64,000 bases of DNA, from assembly GCF_015477605.1 (NCBI RefSeq), contig NZ_JADLQX010000021.1, positions 62,001-126,000 of the forward strand. The letters are read 5' to 3'. The position numbers and the translations under genes are program-made. Positions within the stretch are counted from its first letter, which is position 1. Each line of letters opens with the position of its first letter. Source of the stretch: Nocardia amamiensis (GTDB lineage: Bacteria > Actinomycetota > Actinomycetes > Mycobacteriales > Mycobacteriaceae). Positions 37,889-47,587 of this stretch are shown in pieces. The notes below the pieces were generated by a model. That model had not been told where the DNA came from and did not search any database. It was given only the letters and a program-made list of their open reading frames with translations.

Positions 37889-39355
37889 ATGGTTGAAGCG
37901 GCAACATCGCATGAATCAGCAGCCACACGGACTCTGTTCGGCCACCCGATCGGGCTGGCCAACCTGTTCGGCGTCGAGCTCTGGGAGCGTTTCTCGTTCT
38001 ACGGGATGGTCACCATCCTGGGGTACTACCTGTACTACTCGGCCGCCGACGGCGGACTGGGACTGGCCAAGGACACCGCCGTCGGGATCGTCGGCGCGTA
38101 CGGCGGCCTGGTCTATCTGTCCACCGTGCTCGGCGGGTGGATCGCCGACCGGCTGCTCGGCATGGAGCGCACGCTGTTCTACGGCGGCGTCGTGGTCATG
38201 GCCGGGCACATCGCGCTGGCCGTGCTGCCGGGACTGTCCGGCGTCGGGGTCGGCCTGATGCTGGTCGCGCTGGGCAGCGGTGGGCTGAAGGCCAACGCCT
38301 CCTCGCTGCTCGGCACCCTCTATCCGAAGGGTGACGCGCGCGCCGCGGGCGGCTTCACGCTGTTCTATCTGGGCATCAATCTCGGCGCGTTCAGCGGCCC
38401 CCTGCTCACCGGTCTGCTGCAAACCCACGCCGGCTTCCATTACGGCTTCGGTGCGGCGGCGATCGGCATGGCATTCGGACTCGCCCAGTACGTGGTGTTC
38501 CGCCGCAATCTCGGCACACACGGCCGCGAGGTGCCGAATCCGCTCGCGCGTACTGCCATCCGGCCGCTGGTCGCCGCGCTGGCCGGGGCCGTGCTGCTTG
38601 CTGTGGTGGTGTGGGTGACCGGTCTGATCACACTGGACAACCTGCCCGCGGTGACGACCGGCGTCATCGTCGTCGCGTCGGTCGCGTACTTCGCCGTGCT
38701 GCTCACCAGCGCGAAAGTCACCCCGTTCGAGCGCAGCCGGGTGCGCGCGTTCCTTCCGTTGTTCATCGCCAACGCCGTGTTCTTCTCGCTGTTCAAGCAG
38801 ATCTTCACGGTGCTGGCGGTCTACTCCGACGAACGGATGAACTGGAGCATTTTCGGCTGGACCGCGCCGTCCAGCTGGATCGGCTCGGTTCAGCCGGTCT
38901 GGGTCATCCTGCTGTCGCCCGTGTTCGCGCTCCTGTGGACCCGGTTGGGCGAGCGCGCACCGAGCACGCCGCGGAAATTCGCGCTCGGCGTGATCGGCAT
39001 GGGCGCGGCGTTCTGGTTGTTCGTGCCCATGTCCGGCACCACCGGACGCGCCGTGCCCGCGTTGCTCGTGCTGGCGATCATGGCCGTGTTCGCGATCTCC
39101 GAACTGCTGCTCTCACCGGTGGGACTTGCGGTCACCACCCAGCTGGCGCCGGAAGCTTTCCGGGCGCAGATGATGGCGCTGTATTTTTTCTCCATTGGTA
39201 TCGGAACGTCGATGTCGGGTACGTTGGCTCGGTTCTATGACCCCGGCCACGAATTCGCCTACTTCGGTATCACCGGGACGGTCGTGGTGTGCGCGGGACT
39301 GATCGTCGCCGCTGTCGCACCGCGGATCAGCAAATTCATGGCGGGCGTGCATTGA
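37889..39355 (+). CDS. POT-family proton-dependent oligopeptide transporter
   Basis: 488 residues, about 14 membrane helices. The POT proton-coupling motif ExxER is visible in GVELWERFSFYGMVTILGYY (about 28-47), followed by GGWIADRLLG and FYLGINLGAFSGPL (the FYxxINxG motif). Imports di- and tripeptides with protons. Single gene followed by an amino-acid permease 54 bp downstream. Confidence 0.93.
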   Translation: MVEAATSHESAATRTLFGHPIGLANLFGVELWERFSFYGMVTILGYYLYYSAADGGLGLAKDTAVGIVGAYGGLVYLSTVLGGWIADRLLGMERTLFYGGVVVMAGHIALAVLPGLSGVGVGLMLVALGSGGLKANASSLLGTLYPKGDARAAGGFTLFYLGINLGAFSGPLLTGLLQTHAGFHYGFGAAAIGMAFGLAQYVVFRRNLGTHGREVPNPLARTAIRPLVAALAGAVLLAVVVWVTGLITLDNLPAVTTGVIVVASVAYFAVLLTSAKVTPFERSRVRAFLPLFIANAVFFSLFKQIFTVLAVYSDERMNWSIFGWTAPSSWIGSVQPVWVILLSPVFALLWTRLGERAPSTPRKFALGVIGMGAAFWLFVPMSGTTGRAVPALLVLAIMAVFAISELLLSPVGLAVTTQLAPEAFRAQMMALYFFSIGIGTSMSGTLARFYDPGHEFAYFGITGTVVVCAGLIVAAVAPRISKFMAGVH

Positions 39356-39408
39356 CGCGCCGCCGGGGTACAGAACAGATGCACATCAGCGCTGATGAAG
39401 GAGAACCA

Positions 39409-40911
39409 GTGACAAACCCCAGGCCACAAGCCGAGACGGGTGATGTCTCGTCTCGATGGGGCGGCATGTTCCGCACCAAGTCCATCGAGCAGTCGATCCG
39501 TGACACCGACGAGCCCGACTCGAAACTCCGCAAGGACCTCACCGCCTGGGACCTCACCATCTTCGGTGTGGCCGTGGTGGTCGGCGCGGGCATCTTCACC
39601 CTCACCGCCCGCACCGCGGGCAATGTCGCGGGTCCCTCCGTCTCGCTCGCCTTCGTCTTCGCCGCGATCGCGTGCGGGCTGACGGCGCTGTGCTACGCCG
39701 AATTCGCCTCGACCGTTCCCGTGGCGGGCAGCGCCTACACCTACTCCTACGCCACCTTCGGCGAGCTCGTCGCCTGGATCATCGGCTGGGACCTGATCCT
39801 GGAGTTCGCGCTCGCCGTCGCGGTGGTGGCGAAAGGGTGGTCGCAATACCTCGGCGAGGTACTCGGCACCACCTCGCCGATCGCGCACTTCGGCTCGGTG
39901 AGCTTCGACTGGGGCGCGGTGCTGCTGATCACGGTGCTCGGCGTGCTGCTGGCGACGGGCACTAAATTGTCCTCCCGGGTCTCGGCGCTGGCAGTGGCGA
40001 TCAAGCTGGGCGTGATCGCGCTCGTGCTGGTCGTCGGCGTCACCTACTTCAAGTCCTCCAACCTCTCGCCGTACATCCCGCCGTCGCAGCCCGGCGAACG
40101 AGGCGAGGGGCTGCGGCAATCGCTGTTCTCCTATCTGACCGGGGCCGGGCACAGCAACTTCGGCTGGTACGGCCTGCTCGCGGCGGCCAGCCTGGTGTTC
40201 TTCGCGTTCATCGGCTTCGACGTGGTCGCCACGACGGCCGAAGAGACCAGGGATCCCCAGCGCGCGGTGCCGCGCGGCATTCTCGGGTCGCTGCTCATCG
40301 TCACCGTCCTGTACGTGGCGGTGGCGCTGGTGCTCACCGGCATGGTGTCCTACACCGAGCTGGCCGGTACCGACGCCACCTTGGCGACGGCCTTCGCGAT
40401 CCATGGCGCGGACTGGGCGAAGAACATCATCTCGATCGGCGCGCTCGCCGGGCTCACCACGGTGGTCATGGTCATGTACCTGGGGCAGACCCGGGTGCTG
40501 TTCGCGATGGCGCGCGACGGCCTGGTGCCGCGCAAGCTCGCGCACACCGGCAAGCACGGCACGCCGGTCCGCGTCACCGTGCTCGTCGGTGTGGCGTGCG
40601 CGCTGCTGGCCGGATTCGTGGACTTCGGCACGCTGGAGGAGATGGTCAACATCGGGACGCTGTTCGCGTTCGTGCTGGTCTCGGTGGGCGTGCTCATCCT
40701 GCGCCGCACCCGCCCGGACCTGCCGCGCGGCTTCCGTGTTCCGCTCGTTCCGGTGATTCCCGTCCTCGCGGTGTTGTCCTGCCTGTGGCTGATGCTCAAC
40801 CTGTCGGTGGAGACCTGGTTGCGGTTCGTGGTGTGGATGCTGATCGGCTTCGTCATCTACTTCACCTACTCCCGGCGTAACTCCCTGCTCGGGAAGACCC
40901 CCGTCACGTAG
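39409..40911 (+). CDS. APC-family amino acid permease
   Basis: 500 residues, about 12 membrane helices. WDLTIFGVAVVVGAGIFTLT at the first helix, CYAEFASTVPVAGSAYTYSY and FIGFDVVATTAEETRDPQRA are the cationic-amino-acid transporter (CAT/YfnA-like) signature. GTG start with GAAGGAG nearby. Together with the preceding POT gene it may form a peptide/amino-acid uptake pair. Confidence 0.92.
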   Translation: MTNPRPQAETGDVSSRWGGMFRTKSIEQSIRDTDEPDSKLRKDLTAWDLTIFGVAVVVGAGIFTLTARTAGNVAGPSVSLAFVFAAIACGLTALCYAEFASTVPVAGSAYTYSYATFGELVAWIIGWDLILEFALAVAVVAKGWSQYLGEVLGTTSPIAHFGSVSFDWGAVLLITVLGVLLATGTKLSSRVSALAVAIKLGVIALVLVVGVTYFKSSNLSPYIPPSQPGERGEGLRQSLFSYLTGAGHSNFGWYGLLAAASLVFFAFIGFDVVATTAEETRDPQRAVPRGILGSLLIVTVLYVAVALVLTGMVSYTELAGTDATLATAFAIHGADWAKNIISIGALAGLTTVVMVMYLGQTRVLFAMARDGLVPRKLAHTGKHGTPVRVTVLVGVACALLAGFVDFGTLEEMVNIGTLFAFVLVSVGVLILRRTRPDLPRGFRVPLVPVIPVLAVLSCLWLMLNLSVETWLRFVVWMLIGFVIYFTYSRRNSLLGKTPVT

Positions 40912-40954
40912 CACCGCGTTCGGCTTATCGGGTATCGGCGGATAGCCTGGCGCG

Positions 40955-41872
40955 GTGTCGCAGCGCGAGTTGGTTGTGCTCGGGACCGCTAGCCAGGTGC
41001 CGACGAAACAGCGAAACCACAACGGGTATCTCCTGCGGTGGGATGACGAGGCGGTTCTCTTCGACCCGGGCGAGGGAACACAGCGGCAGATGACGTATGC
41101 CGGTGTCTCGGTCACGGGGTTGACGCGGATCGCCATCACCCATTTCCACGGCGACCACAGTCTCGGGCTGGCCGGGGTGGTGCAGCGGATCAATCTCGAC
41201 CGGGTGCCGCATCCGGTCGACGTGTTGTTTCCGGCGTCGGGGGCCGCGTACTACGACCGGCTGGTCAACGCGACGTCCTACTATCACCGCGCCGAGTTGC
41301 GGCCGCGCCCCATCGTCGGACCGGGCACCGTGGATCTGCCCGAGGCGCCGTTCACGGTGACCGCGGTCCGGCTCTCGCATCCGGTCGACACCTTCGGCTA
41401 CCGGCTCAGCGAGCCGCCCGGTCGGCGCATTCTGCCCGACCGGCTGCACGCTCTCGGGCTGCGCGGCCCGGTCATCTCCGAACTCCAACGGAGCGGCAGC
41501 GTCGAGTTTGCCGGCCGGACAATCACTCTCGACGAGATCAGCGAACCGCGGCCCGGCCAGAGCTTCGCTTTCGTGATGGACACCCGGTTGTGCACCGGCG
41601 TCCAAGAACTCGCCGCAGACGTCGACATGCTCGTCATCGAGGCCACCTTCCTGGACGCTGACGAACACTTGGCCACCGAATACGGCCACCTGACCGCGGG
41701 CCAGGCCGCCCGAGCCGCGACCGACGCCGGTGTGCGCACTCTGGTGCTCACCCACTTCTCCCAGCGCTACCGCGATCTGGACGAGCACATGGCCGAGGCG
41801 GCGAAGTACTTCACCGGCGAAATCCACATCGCCACCGACCTCGACCGCATCCCGCTGCCGTCCCGTCGCTGA
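40955..41872 (+). CDS. rnz: Ribonuclease Z
   Basis: 305 residues, metallo-beta-lactamase fold. Zinc motif HFHGDHSLGL (about 64-73), LGTASQVPTKQRNHNGYLLR at the N-terminus, MDTRLC and LTHFSQRY near the end identify tRNase Z, which trims the 3' ends of tRNAs. Functionally it fits that many actinobacterial tRNAs lack an encoded CCA, as do both tRNAs in this window. GTG start. Confidence 0.93.
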   Translation: MSQRELVVLGTASQVPTKQRNHNGYLLRWDDEAVLFDPGEGTQRQMTYAGVSVTGLTRIAITHFHGDHSLGLAGVVQRINLDRVPHPVDVLFPASGAAYYDRLVNATSYYHRAELRPRPIVGPGTVDLPEAPFTVTAVRLSHPVDTFGYRLSEPPGRRILPDRLHALGLRGPVISELQRSGSVEFAGRTITLDEISEPRPGQSFAFVMDTRLCTGVQELAADVDMLVIEATFLDADEHLATEYGHLTAGQAARAATDAGVRTLVLTHFSQRYRDLDEHMAEAAKYFTGEIHIATDLDRIPLPSRR

Positions 41873-42116
41873 CACGCCGAGGGGCGACACGCCGACGGCC
41901 GAAATTCTCCGCGCCAGTCCGGTCGCGGACGCTAACACCAGGCCGCCGCTGCCGATCTAGTTCTCTGGGACGCCTGCCACCCCCGGGCCGGAACACCGGC
42001 CACCACCCCCGGTCGCACCACCGCACCACCCACCGCCTGGCCACGGCAGACGCCCGCCACCCGGCGAATTGCCGGAATTCCGGTACAGCCGTACGACTCG
42101 GTACGCTGTCCCGGAC

Positions 42117-42190
42117 GCCCCTATAGCCCAATTGGCAGAGGCAGCGGACTTAAAATCCGCCCAGTGTCGGTTCGAGTCCGACTGGGGGCA
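42117..42190 (+). tRNA. tRNA with anticodon TAA (Leu-type), short variable loop
   Basis: Acceptor stem GCCCCTA / TGGGGGC with discriminator A; anticodon arm GCGGA-CTTAAAA-TCCGC gives anticodon TAA; T arm GTCGG-TTCGAGT-CCGAC. Total 74 nt, no encoded CCA. The anticodon reads UUA (Leu), but the variable region is only CCAGT (5 nt), while bacterial tRNA-Leu normally has a long variable arm. See findings. Confidence 0.85.
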
Positions 42191-42326
42191 CTACGGGATC
42201 TCCCGCGAGTGGCACACCACGGAGAGGTCTTCTCGCGTTTCGCCGCAGCCATGTGCCACTCGCGAGGTCTGACACCGCAACCTGACCGGCCGTGCCTCGT
42301 CGCCTTGTCGACGCGTATGTCCGGTG

Positions 42327-43397
42327 CTACTCGGGCAATCCGAGCCCTTCAGCGAGCATCGGCCAGGATCGATAGAACGCGTCCTGCCAATAGCCCCAGG
42401 AGTGGGTGCCGGCGGGCTGGAAATCGAATGTGGCGGGAATGTTGAGCTCGTTCAGCCGGGCCTGCAGATTCCGCGTGCACCAATTGGTGGCGGCTTCGAT
42501 GACGCCGCCGATTACGAGCTGGTTGCCCAGGCCGTACGGAGTCTTGTTCAGGGTAAACCGACTGGTCATAGTGTCGTGCGGGCCAGGCAGGCCACTGCCG
42601 GTCGACATGAAGATCTTCGTGCCGCGCAGACCTTCCGCGTTCAGCACCGGATCGTTGGCCGCCCATGCGGGATCGTCGTCCTCGCCGTACATGTTCCGGA
42701 CGTCCCCGCCGCCCCACGTTTCGACGACCAGCTTGACGAACTGCTTGCCGATCGGATCGGAGATCTGCGCGCAACCGCTGTAGCCTGCCGCGGTTGTGTA
42801 GAGTCCCGGCTTGGCTTCCGCCATCTGCAGGATGGCGGTGGCGGTCATCGAATTCGCCGAGATGGCATTGACGCCGTTCGTGCCGAGCGCCTTGTCGATC
42901 AACGGTGGCAGTTCCTCGGTGAAGAACGTGCGCCACTTGTTGTTGCCGAGTACCGGATCCGGCTGCTTCCAATCGGCGTAGTACGCAAAGGGACCACCGA
43001 CGGGCATCACTATGTTCACATCTTTGGTGGCAAGGAAATCGCCCACGTTGGTATTGCCCCACCAGGTCGCCAGATCGACGCCGCCACCGGCACCGTTGAC
43101 GAGGTAGAGCACCGGCCGGGGCCGCGAAGCGTCCTTGGGACGCTGCACCTTGACGGCGATGTTCGTCTCCATCGCCGCGGAGTAGACCTCCAGCGAGATG
43201 TTGCGGCCGTTGATCGATCCGGAGACGATCTTCGAGCCGTCGGCGGCAACCGGGGACGCCAGTAGCGCCTTGGCGGCGATGATGGGGTCGGTTTCTTCGG
43301 CGACCGCGTTGCCGCTACCCAATGCCGTGCTCAACACGGTCGCGACCACTCCCGCAAGCGCAAAAGTCTTAACGCGTCGAATCGACTTGCGTGTCAA
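42327..43397 (-). CDS. Secreted antigen-85-like esterase / mycolyltransferase family protein
   Basis: 356 residues from a TTG at 43,397 with GAAGGAG 8 bp upstream. A signal peptide (TRKSIRRVKTFALAGVVATV..., cleavage after NAVA) precedes an alpha/beta-hydrolase domain. The nucleophile is probably Ser in NAISANSMTATAIL and the catalytic His is in PAGTHSWGYWQDAF, matching the H-S-W-x-Y-W motif of Ag85 and corynomycolyltransferases, which attach mycolates to trehalose and arabinogalactan. Substrate inferred from family only. The extension to 43,553 upstream of the signal peptide is not used. Confidence 0.85.
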   Translation of the reverse strand: MTRKSIRRVKTFALAGVVATVLSTALGSGNAVAEETDPIIAAKALLASPVAADGSKIVSGSINGRNISLEVYSAAMETNIAVKVQRPKDASRPRPVLYLVNGAGGGVDLATWWGNTNVGDFLATKDVNIVMPVGGPFAYYADWKQPDPVLGNNKWRTFFTEELPPLIDKALGTNGVNAISANSMTATAILQMAEAKPGLYTTAAGYSGCAQISDPIGKQFVKLVVETWGGGDVRNMYGEDDDPAWAANDPVLNAEGLRGTKIFMSTGSGLPGPHDTMTSRFTLNKTPYGLGNQLVIGGVIEAATNWCTRNLQARLNELNIPATFDFQPAGTHSWGYWQDAFYRSWPMLAEGLGLPE

Positions 43398-43632
43398 TTC
43401 CCGAACTCCTTCGTCACCCAGCTTGCCGTCGACACCTCGTCGCAGTGCATCGACGGAGCGCACGGAGACGTTACCGGACACCACGAGCGACGAACCCGGC
43501 ATCCCCCTCGGATCGGGCCGTCCCACGGTCAGGCGAAATCCGCTGCTACGCAACGGAAACTACCCGCGACGGACACCTATTGATGCGTATGCCGGTGCAA
43601 GGTGCGTCGATTCCGGCGACCGATCGCTCGGC

Positions 43633-44436
43633 TCAGCGGGAAAGCCCGTGGGCTCGGGCGATTACCCGTTCCATCACCGTGCGGGGAAGCAGGCGGCGGA
43701 TGGTGAACAGCACGGGGGCGTTGCTGCCTACGGCGTAGAGGGGGCGAGGGCGGTCGGCTTCGATTGCAGTGACGATGGTGGTGGCGACCTTCTCCGGCGT
43801 AATGCCTTTCGCTTGTTTCTCATCGAGTTTCGCCATGAACGTGGTGAAGTCGGCGGTGTGGGCGGATCCTTCGGTGAGATATTTCGTGCGACGCTCGCGC
43901 AGGCCGGTATCAATCTGGCCGGGCTCGACGGCAGTTATCCAGACGCCGAAGGGGGACTCTTCGAAGCGGGCGGCGACCGCGAAACCGCGCAGCGCCGCTT
44001 TGGTGGCGACGTAGGAGGAGCGGTAGGGCATCGGGAAGCTCGCGAGCATCGACCCGACCATCACCACGCGTCCGTACTTGCGCTCCCGCATGCCGGGCAG
44101 GAGTGCCTTGGTGAGAGCCACCGGACCGAGCACGTTCAGCTGGAACAGTCGCTCGACCGCGTCACCGGGCAGCTCGGCGAGTGGCCCGGCCTGGCTCTCG
44201 CCCGCGTTGTTGACCAGGACGTCGACTTGGCCGAGCCCGGCGGCGAACGTTGCGATCGATGCCTTGTCGGTCAGGTCCAGCGCCCGGTACTCGACGCCCG
44301 CCAGCACGGCGTCCGCACCGATGGTGTCGGGATTGCGGCTCGTTCCGATCACGTGATAGCCCCGCCCGGCGAGCGCGGCGGCGGTAGCCTTTCCGATTCC
44401 GGATGAAGCACCGGTAACCACGGCGACACGGGACAT
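43633..44436 (-). CDS. Short-chain dehydrogenase/reductase
   Basis: 267 residues. Classical SDR: TGASSGIG (about 8-15), NNAGE (about 82-86) and YVATKAALRGF with the Tyr-x-x-x-Lys active site. Oxidoreductase of unknown substrate; the C-terminus (LFTIRRLLPRTVMERVIARA) resembles SDRs of lipid or fatty-acyl metabolism. ATG at 44,436 with AAGGAG. Confidence 0.9.
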   Translation of the reverse strand: MSRVAVVTGASSGIGKATAAALAGRGYHVIGTSRNPDTIGADAVLAGVEYRALDLTDKASIATFAAGLGQVDVLVNNAGESQAGPLAELPGDAVERLFQLNVLGPVALTKALLPGMRERKYGRVVMVGSMLASFPMPYRSSYVATKAALRGFAVAARFEESPFGVWITAVEPGQIDTGLRERRTKYLTEGSAHTADFTTFMAKLDEKQAKGITPEKVATTIVTAIEADRPRPLYAVGSNAPVLFTIRRLLPRTVMERVIARAHGLSR

Positions 44437-44632
44437 GAGGGCAGCTCCTTTCGACACCAACGGGCTGACGATATCGTCAACTTCCTATCTGCGCTATAGC
44501 TGCGGGGGCGGTGTGCGGAAAAGGGCAGTACGCAAACTGCCGGAAGGGCACCGTATTCGCGCGATTCACGAGCGTGATCTGTTGTGCCGTTACACCGCTC
44601 GATGCTATGGAATCGCCGGTAACCTGGCGACC

Positions 44633-45214
44633 ATGATTACGCTCAAGAAAGAGGACGGCGCCGCGGATCTGGCGGGTATCACCAAGCTGAGTGTGGGGGT
44701 GAGCTGGGATCCGTCGGGCGGCACCAGCGGCGGGGCGCTCGGCTGGGCGCGTCGCAAGCGCGGGGTGGATCTGGACCTGATCGCGATTCTCATGCAGGGC
44801 AGCGAGCCCGTGCGTTTCGCCGGCCTGGACTCGCTCGACCCGTTGGGCAACGGCTCGGTGGTGCACACCGGCGACGAGCAGACCGGTGCCGCTTCCGGTG
44901 ACGACGAGACGGTGCACGTCACGTTCGCGGACGTGCCCGGCGCGATCGACGCGATCATCTTCGTCGCCGCGGCCTTCAAGAAGGGCAGTTCGTTCGAGAA
45001 GGCGAACAACATCTCGTTCAAGGTCTACGACTCGACCGGCGGCAGCAGCCAGCAGGTTGCCGACATCTGGCCGTCGCTGCTCGGCAACGACAACGCCAAC
45101 GCGGTGGCCAGGGCGTTCCGTTCCGGTGATGTGTGGCAGCTGGAAGTGCTGAACCGCAAGGGCAAGATCAAGCAGGGCGACAAGCAAGCGCTGCTGCGCT
45201 TCGCCATGCAGTAG
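44633..45214 (+). CDS. TerD-family protein, divergent
   Basis: 193 residues from ATG 44,633. ITKLSVGVSWDPSGG, then RKRGVDLDLIAILMQG and ASGDDETVHVTFADV carry the TerD beta-sandwich and its acidic metal-binding loop; the canonical D-x-D-x-S-A is changed to D-L-D-L-I-A. No clear Shine-Dalgarno. An unusual solute-binding fusion gene follows 320 bp downstream, and the two may act together. Confidence 0.88.
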   Translation: MITLKKEDGAADLAGITKLSVGVSWDPSGGTSGGALGWARRKRGVDLDLIAILMQGSEPVRFAGLDSLDPLGNGSVVHTGDEQTGAASGDDETVHVTFADVPGAIDAIIFVAAAFKKGSSFEKANNISFKVYDSTGGSSQQVADIWPSLLGNDNANAVARAFRSGDVWQLEVLNRKGKIKQGDKQALLRFAMQ

Positions 45215-45534
45215 CACCACCGGAGCGCGTGGGAAACACGAGTACAACACGGGGTGGCGGATTGGCGATGCGGTATTGAATTCTCCATGGCGCGTTCAGG
45301 GGACAGAACGTCCGGTTCGGGCAGCGCCTTGTCCCCTGCCCGTCCCTGCTTCAGGGGCCTCTGAGCTGGGCGGAAGCGAACCGGCGTGCACGTGAGATAT
45401 GCACCGGCGCAGTGCAAATCATTCACTGGCGGGAAGTCCGGACGGATGTCGGCGCCGCACGGATGCGGCTACGGTTGGCCGGCGCGGTGCAGCCCGAGAC
45501 GCCACCGCGCTAGCGCCGGGACGCCGAGGAGATT
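45215..45534. other. Gene-free region with a hairpin
   Basis: 320 bp without a supported gene. An 8-bp inverted repeat AGGGGACA (45,298-45,305) / TGTCCCCT (45,330-45,337) may end the terD transcript or form an RNA structure; no T run follows. Confidence 0.4.
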
Positions 45535-46932
45535 GTGGTGGTAATCGATACCGTCCGTGAGGAACAGGCGATCCGTCAGATGACGGAGCGGCTGGTCGAA
45601 AACTACACCGAGACATACTCCGCGGAGCATATCGAGAGCACCATCGGTGCGGCGAGACGCAAGTTCGAAGGTCGGCCGGTGCGGCAGTTCATCCCGATCC
45701 TGGTCGAGCGGCTGGTGCGACGGGAGTTGGAGAAGACCGCCGAGGCGGAAGCCGCGGCCGTGGCGGTGGACAAAGCGGATCCGACCGAGCCGACGACGTT
45801 CACATTGCCGGATCTCCGGCAATTGTGGTCGGCCAACAAGCGTTTCGCGCCCCTGGCCATCGCGGCGGCAGTCGTCGTGCTCGTGCTGGCGGTTGTCTTC
45901 GCTGTGCGCCAGCCGGCCTCGCCGCCGCCCGCCGCCGCACCTGCCCCGGCTGCCGCGCCCACCGTGGTACGCGGCGTCGTCGGTTCGGAGAAGATGGCGT
46001 TCTTCCAGGACCCGAAGGTGATCGACGCGCTGGCGCGCAACGGCATCCGCGTCGAGGTGGAACCGGCCGGATCGCGGCAGATCGCCACGTCCATCGACCT
46101 CGCGAAATACGATTTCGCGTTCCCGTCCAGCGAACAGGCCGCGGAGCGAATTCAGCGGCAGCGCAACGTGACCGCCAAGTACACGCCGTTCTCCGCCCCG
46201 ATGGCGATCGCGACCTTCAAGCCGATCGCGGATCTGCTGGCCGGGGCGGGTGTGGTGCGGCAGGGTCCGGTGTCGACCCTCGACCTGCGCCGCTACCTCG
46301 ATCTGACCCGCAACGGCACGCGCTGGGACGAGCTGCCCGGCAACACCGCCTACCCGGTGCGCAAGAACATCCTGATCTCGACCACCGACCCGCGCAGCTC
46401 GAACTCCGCCGCGATGTACGTGGCCGCGGCGAGCTATGTCGCCAACGGCAACGCGATCGTGCAGGGCCAGGCCGCCGAGCAGGCCGTCCTGCCCGCGCTG
46501 GCACGGCTTTTCGTCGGCCAGGGCTACACCGAGAACACCACCGAGGGACCGTTCAACAACTACCTCGCTACCGGCATGGGCCCCACACCGATGGTCTGGA
46601 TCTACGAGTCGCAGTTCGTCGAGGCCACCGTGCGCGGACAGGTCAAACCTGACATGACGCTGCTGTATCCGTCCCCGACGGTGCTGTCCAGGCACACGCT
46701 GGTGCCGTTCGGGGAAACCGGTGACCGGCTGGGACGCCTGTTGTCCAGCGATCCAGAACTACAGCGCTTGGCCGCCGAGCACGGCTTCCGCGCCAACGAC
46801 GCCGCCCAGTTCGCGAAGGTCGCCGCCGAACGCAACATTCCGGTGGCCGCGGACCTGATCGACGTGGTCGCCACACCGACCTACGACACCCTAGAGCACC
46901 TGCTCGACGGAGTCACCAAGTCCTACAACTGA
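45535..46932 (+). CDS. Membrane-anchored fusion: three-helix-bundle domain, TM helix, extracellular solute-binding-like domain
   Basis: 465 residues. Residues 1-68 (EEQAIRQMTERLVENYTETY...FIPILVERLVRREL) look like the small three-helix-bundle dimerisation domain found at the N-terminus of some actinobacterial low-molecular-weight phosphatase/arsenate-reductase-like proteins. One membrane helix follows (about 105-127, AAAVVVLVLAVVFAV), then a Pro/Ala linker and an extracellular domain of about 310 residues (VVRGVVGSEKMAFFQDPKVI, FAFPSSEQAAERI, SRQIATSIDLAKYDF) resembling the substrate-binding part of the substrate-binding/VWA proteins; no VWA domain is present. Function unknown; position beside TerD suggests a stress-signalling role. 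Confidence 0.7.
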   Translation: MVVIDTVREEQAIRQMTERLVENYTETYSAEHIESTIGAARRKFEGRPVRQFIPILVERLVRRELEKTAEAEAAAVAVDKADPTEPTTFTLPDLRQLWSANKRFAPLAIAAAVVVLVLAVVFAVRQPASPPPAAAPAPAAAPTVVRGVVGSEKMAFFQDPKVIDALARNGIRVEVEPAGSRQIATSIDLAKYDFAFPSSEQAAERIQRQRNVTAKYTPFSAPMAIATFKPIADLLAGAGVVRQGPVSTLDLRRYLDLTRNGTRWDELPGNTAYPVRKNILISTTDPRSSNSAAMYVAAASYVANGNAIVQGQAAEQAVLPALARLFVGQGYTENTTEGPFNNYLATGMGPTPMVWIYESQFVEATVRGQVKPDMTLLYPSPTVLSRHTLVPFGETGDRLGRLLSSDPELQRLAAEHGFRANDAAQFAKVAAERNIPVAADLIDVVATPTYDTLEHLLDGVTKSYN

Positions 46933-47015
46933 GTTCCACGCCCGCGTTTCGGCGCGGACGAGCCGGGCATCCTCGTGCCAGGTATCGGATCGACAGTAGG
47001 CACGAGGAAGCAGCA

Positions 47016-47330
47016 ATGACAGCGGAAGACGAGCCGTGGGAAATCCCTCCGCTCGATGACGCTCCGGACATCGCACGCGACCCTGCACCGCAACCTGGGG
47101 CGGCGTTGGCCGACACCAGGAATTGGCCGGGATACGGGCTGTTGCTGGTCGCGGCGTTGGCCGCGACCGGCGCCGCACTGCTCGCCGGGTGGGGTCTGCA
47201 CAGCGTCGCGATCGCGGCAGCGATCATCGCCGCTTTCTTCCTGGTGAGCGGGGTGCTCCTGGTTGTGCTCGAACGACTGCGCGGACGCGAACGGGATCGG
47301 CGGACTGTAGTACGCCCGGGAAGCCGATGA
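47016..47330 (+). CDS. Small two-helix membrane protein
   Basis: 104 residues: an acidic N-terminal 36 residues, then two membrane helices (GYGLLLVAALAATGAALLAG and AIAAAIIAAFFLVSGVLLVV) and a basic tail (RLRGRERDRR). Family not recognised. GAGGAAG before the ATG. It follows the fusion gene by about 80 bp on the same strand and may be in its operon. Confidence 0.65.
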   Translation: MTAEDEPWEIPPLDDAPDIARDPAPQPGAALADTRNWPGYGLLLVAALAATGAALLAGWGLHSVAIAAAIIAAFFLVSGVLLVVLERLRGRERDRRTVVRPGSR

Positions 47331-47541
47331 CCTGACCCGTCTACCGGGTGCCATGGCCCCTGGAATGCGGTCAGCGCCGTGTTCTTGGTGGCGTTGAACC
47401 GGTCGATCGTGGCGTTCAGTGTGTCGGTGTCCGCGCGACGCGAATGATCGGTCCCAACTTTCCCCTCGGCACGCCCGGCCGGGACGGAAGCAACAGTGCC
47501 GGACAGCCCGACGGTACTTGCCGCGCACGAGCGTCGCGCGG

Positions 47542-47578
47542 CCGCGCCGATATCGATGGTCAACCGATATCGGCGCGG
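47542..47578 (-). terminator. Strong hairpin after the DUF305 gene
   Basis: A perfect 14-bp stem CCGCGCCGATATCG / CGATATCGGCGCGG with a 9-nt loop, 10 bp beyond the DUF305 stop. No long T run follows on the minus strand, but the stability and position fit a terminator. Confidence 0.65.
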
Positions 47579-47587
47579 CGCGCTGGT

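Noticed and set aside
39259..41193. Minus-strand open frame of 644 codons
   Set aside because: Shadow of the APC permease gene; low-complexity His/Arg/Glu composition and no family motif.
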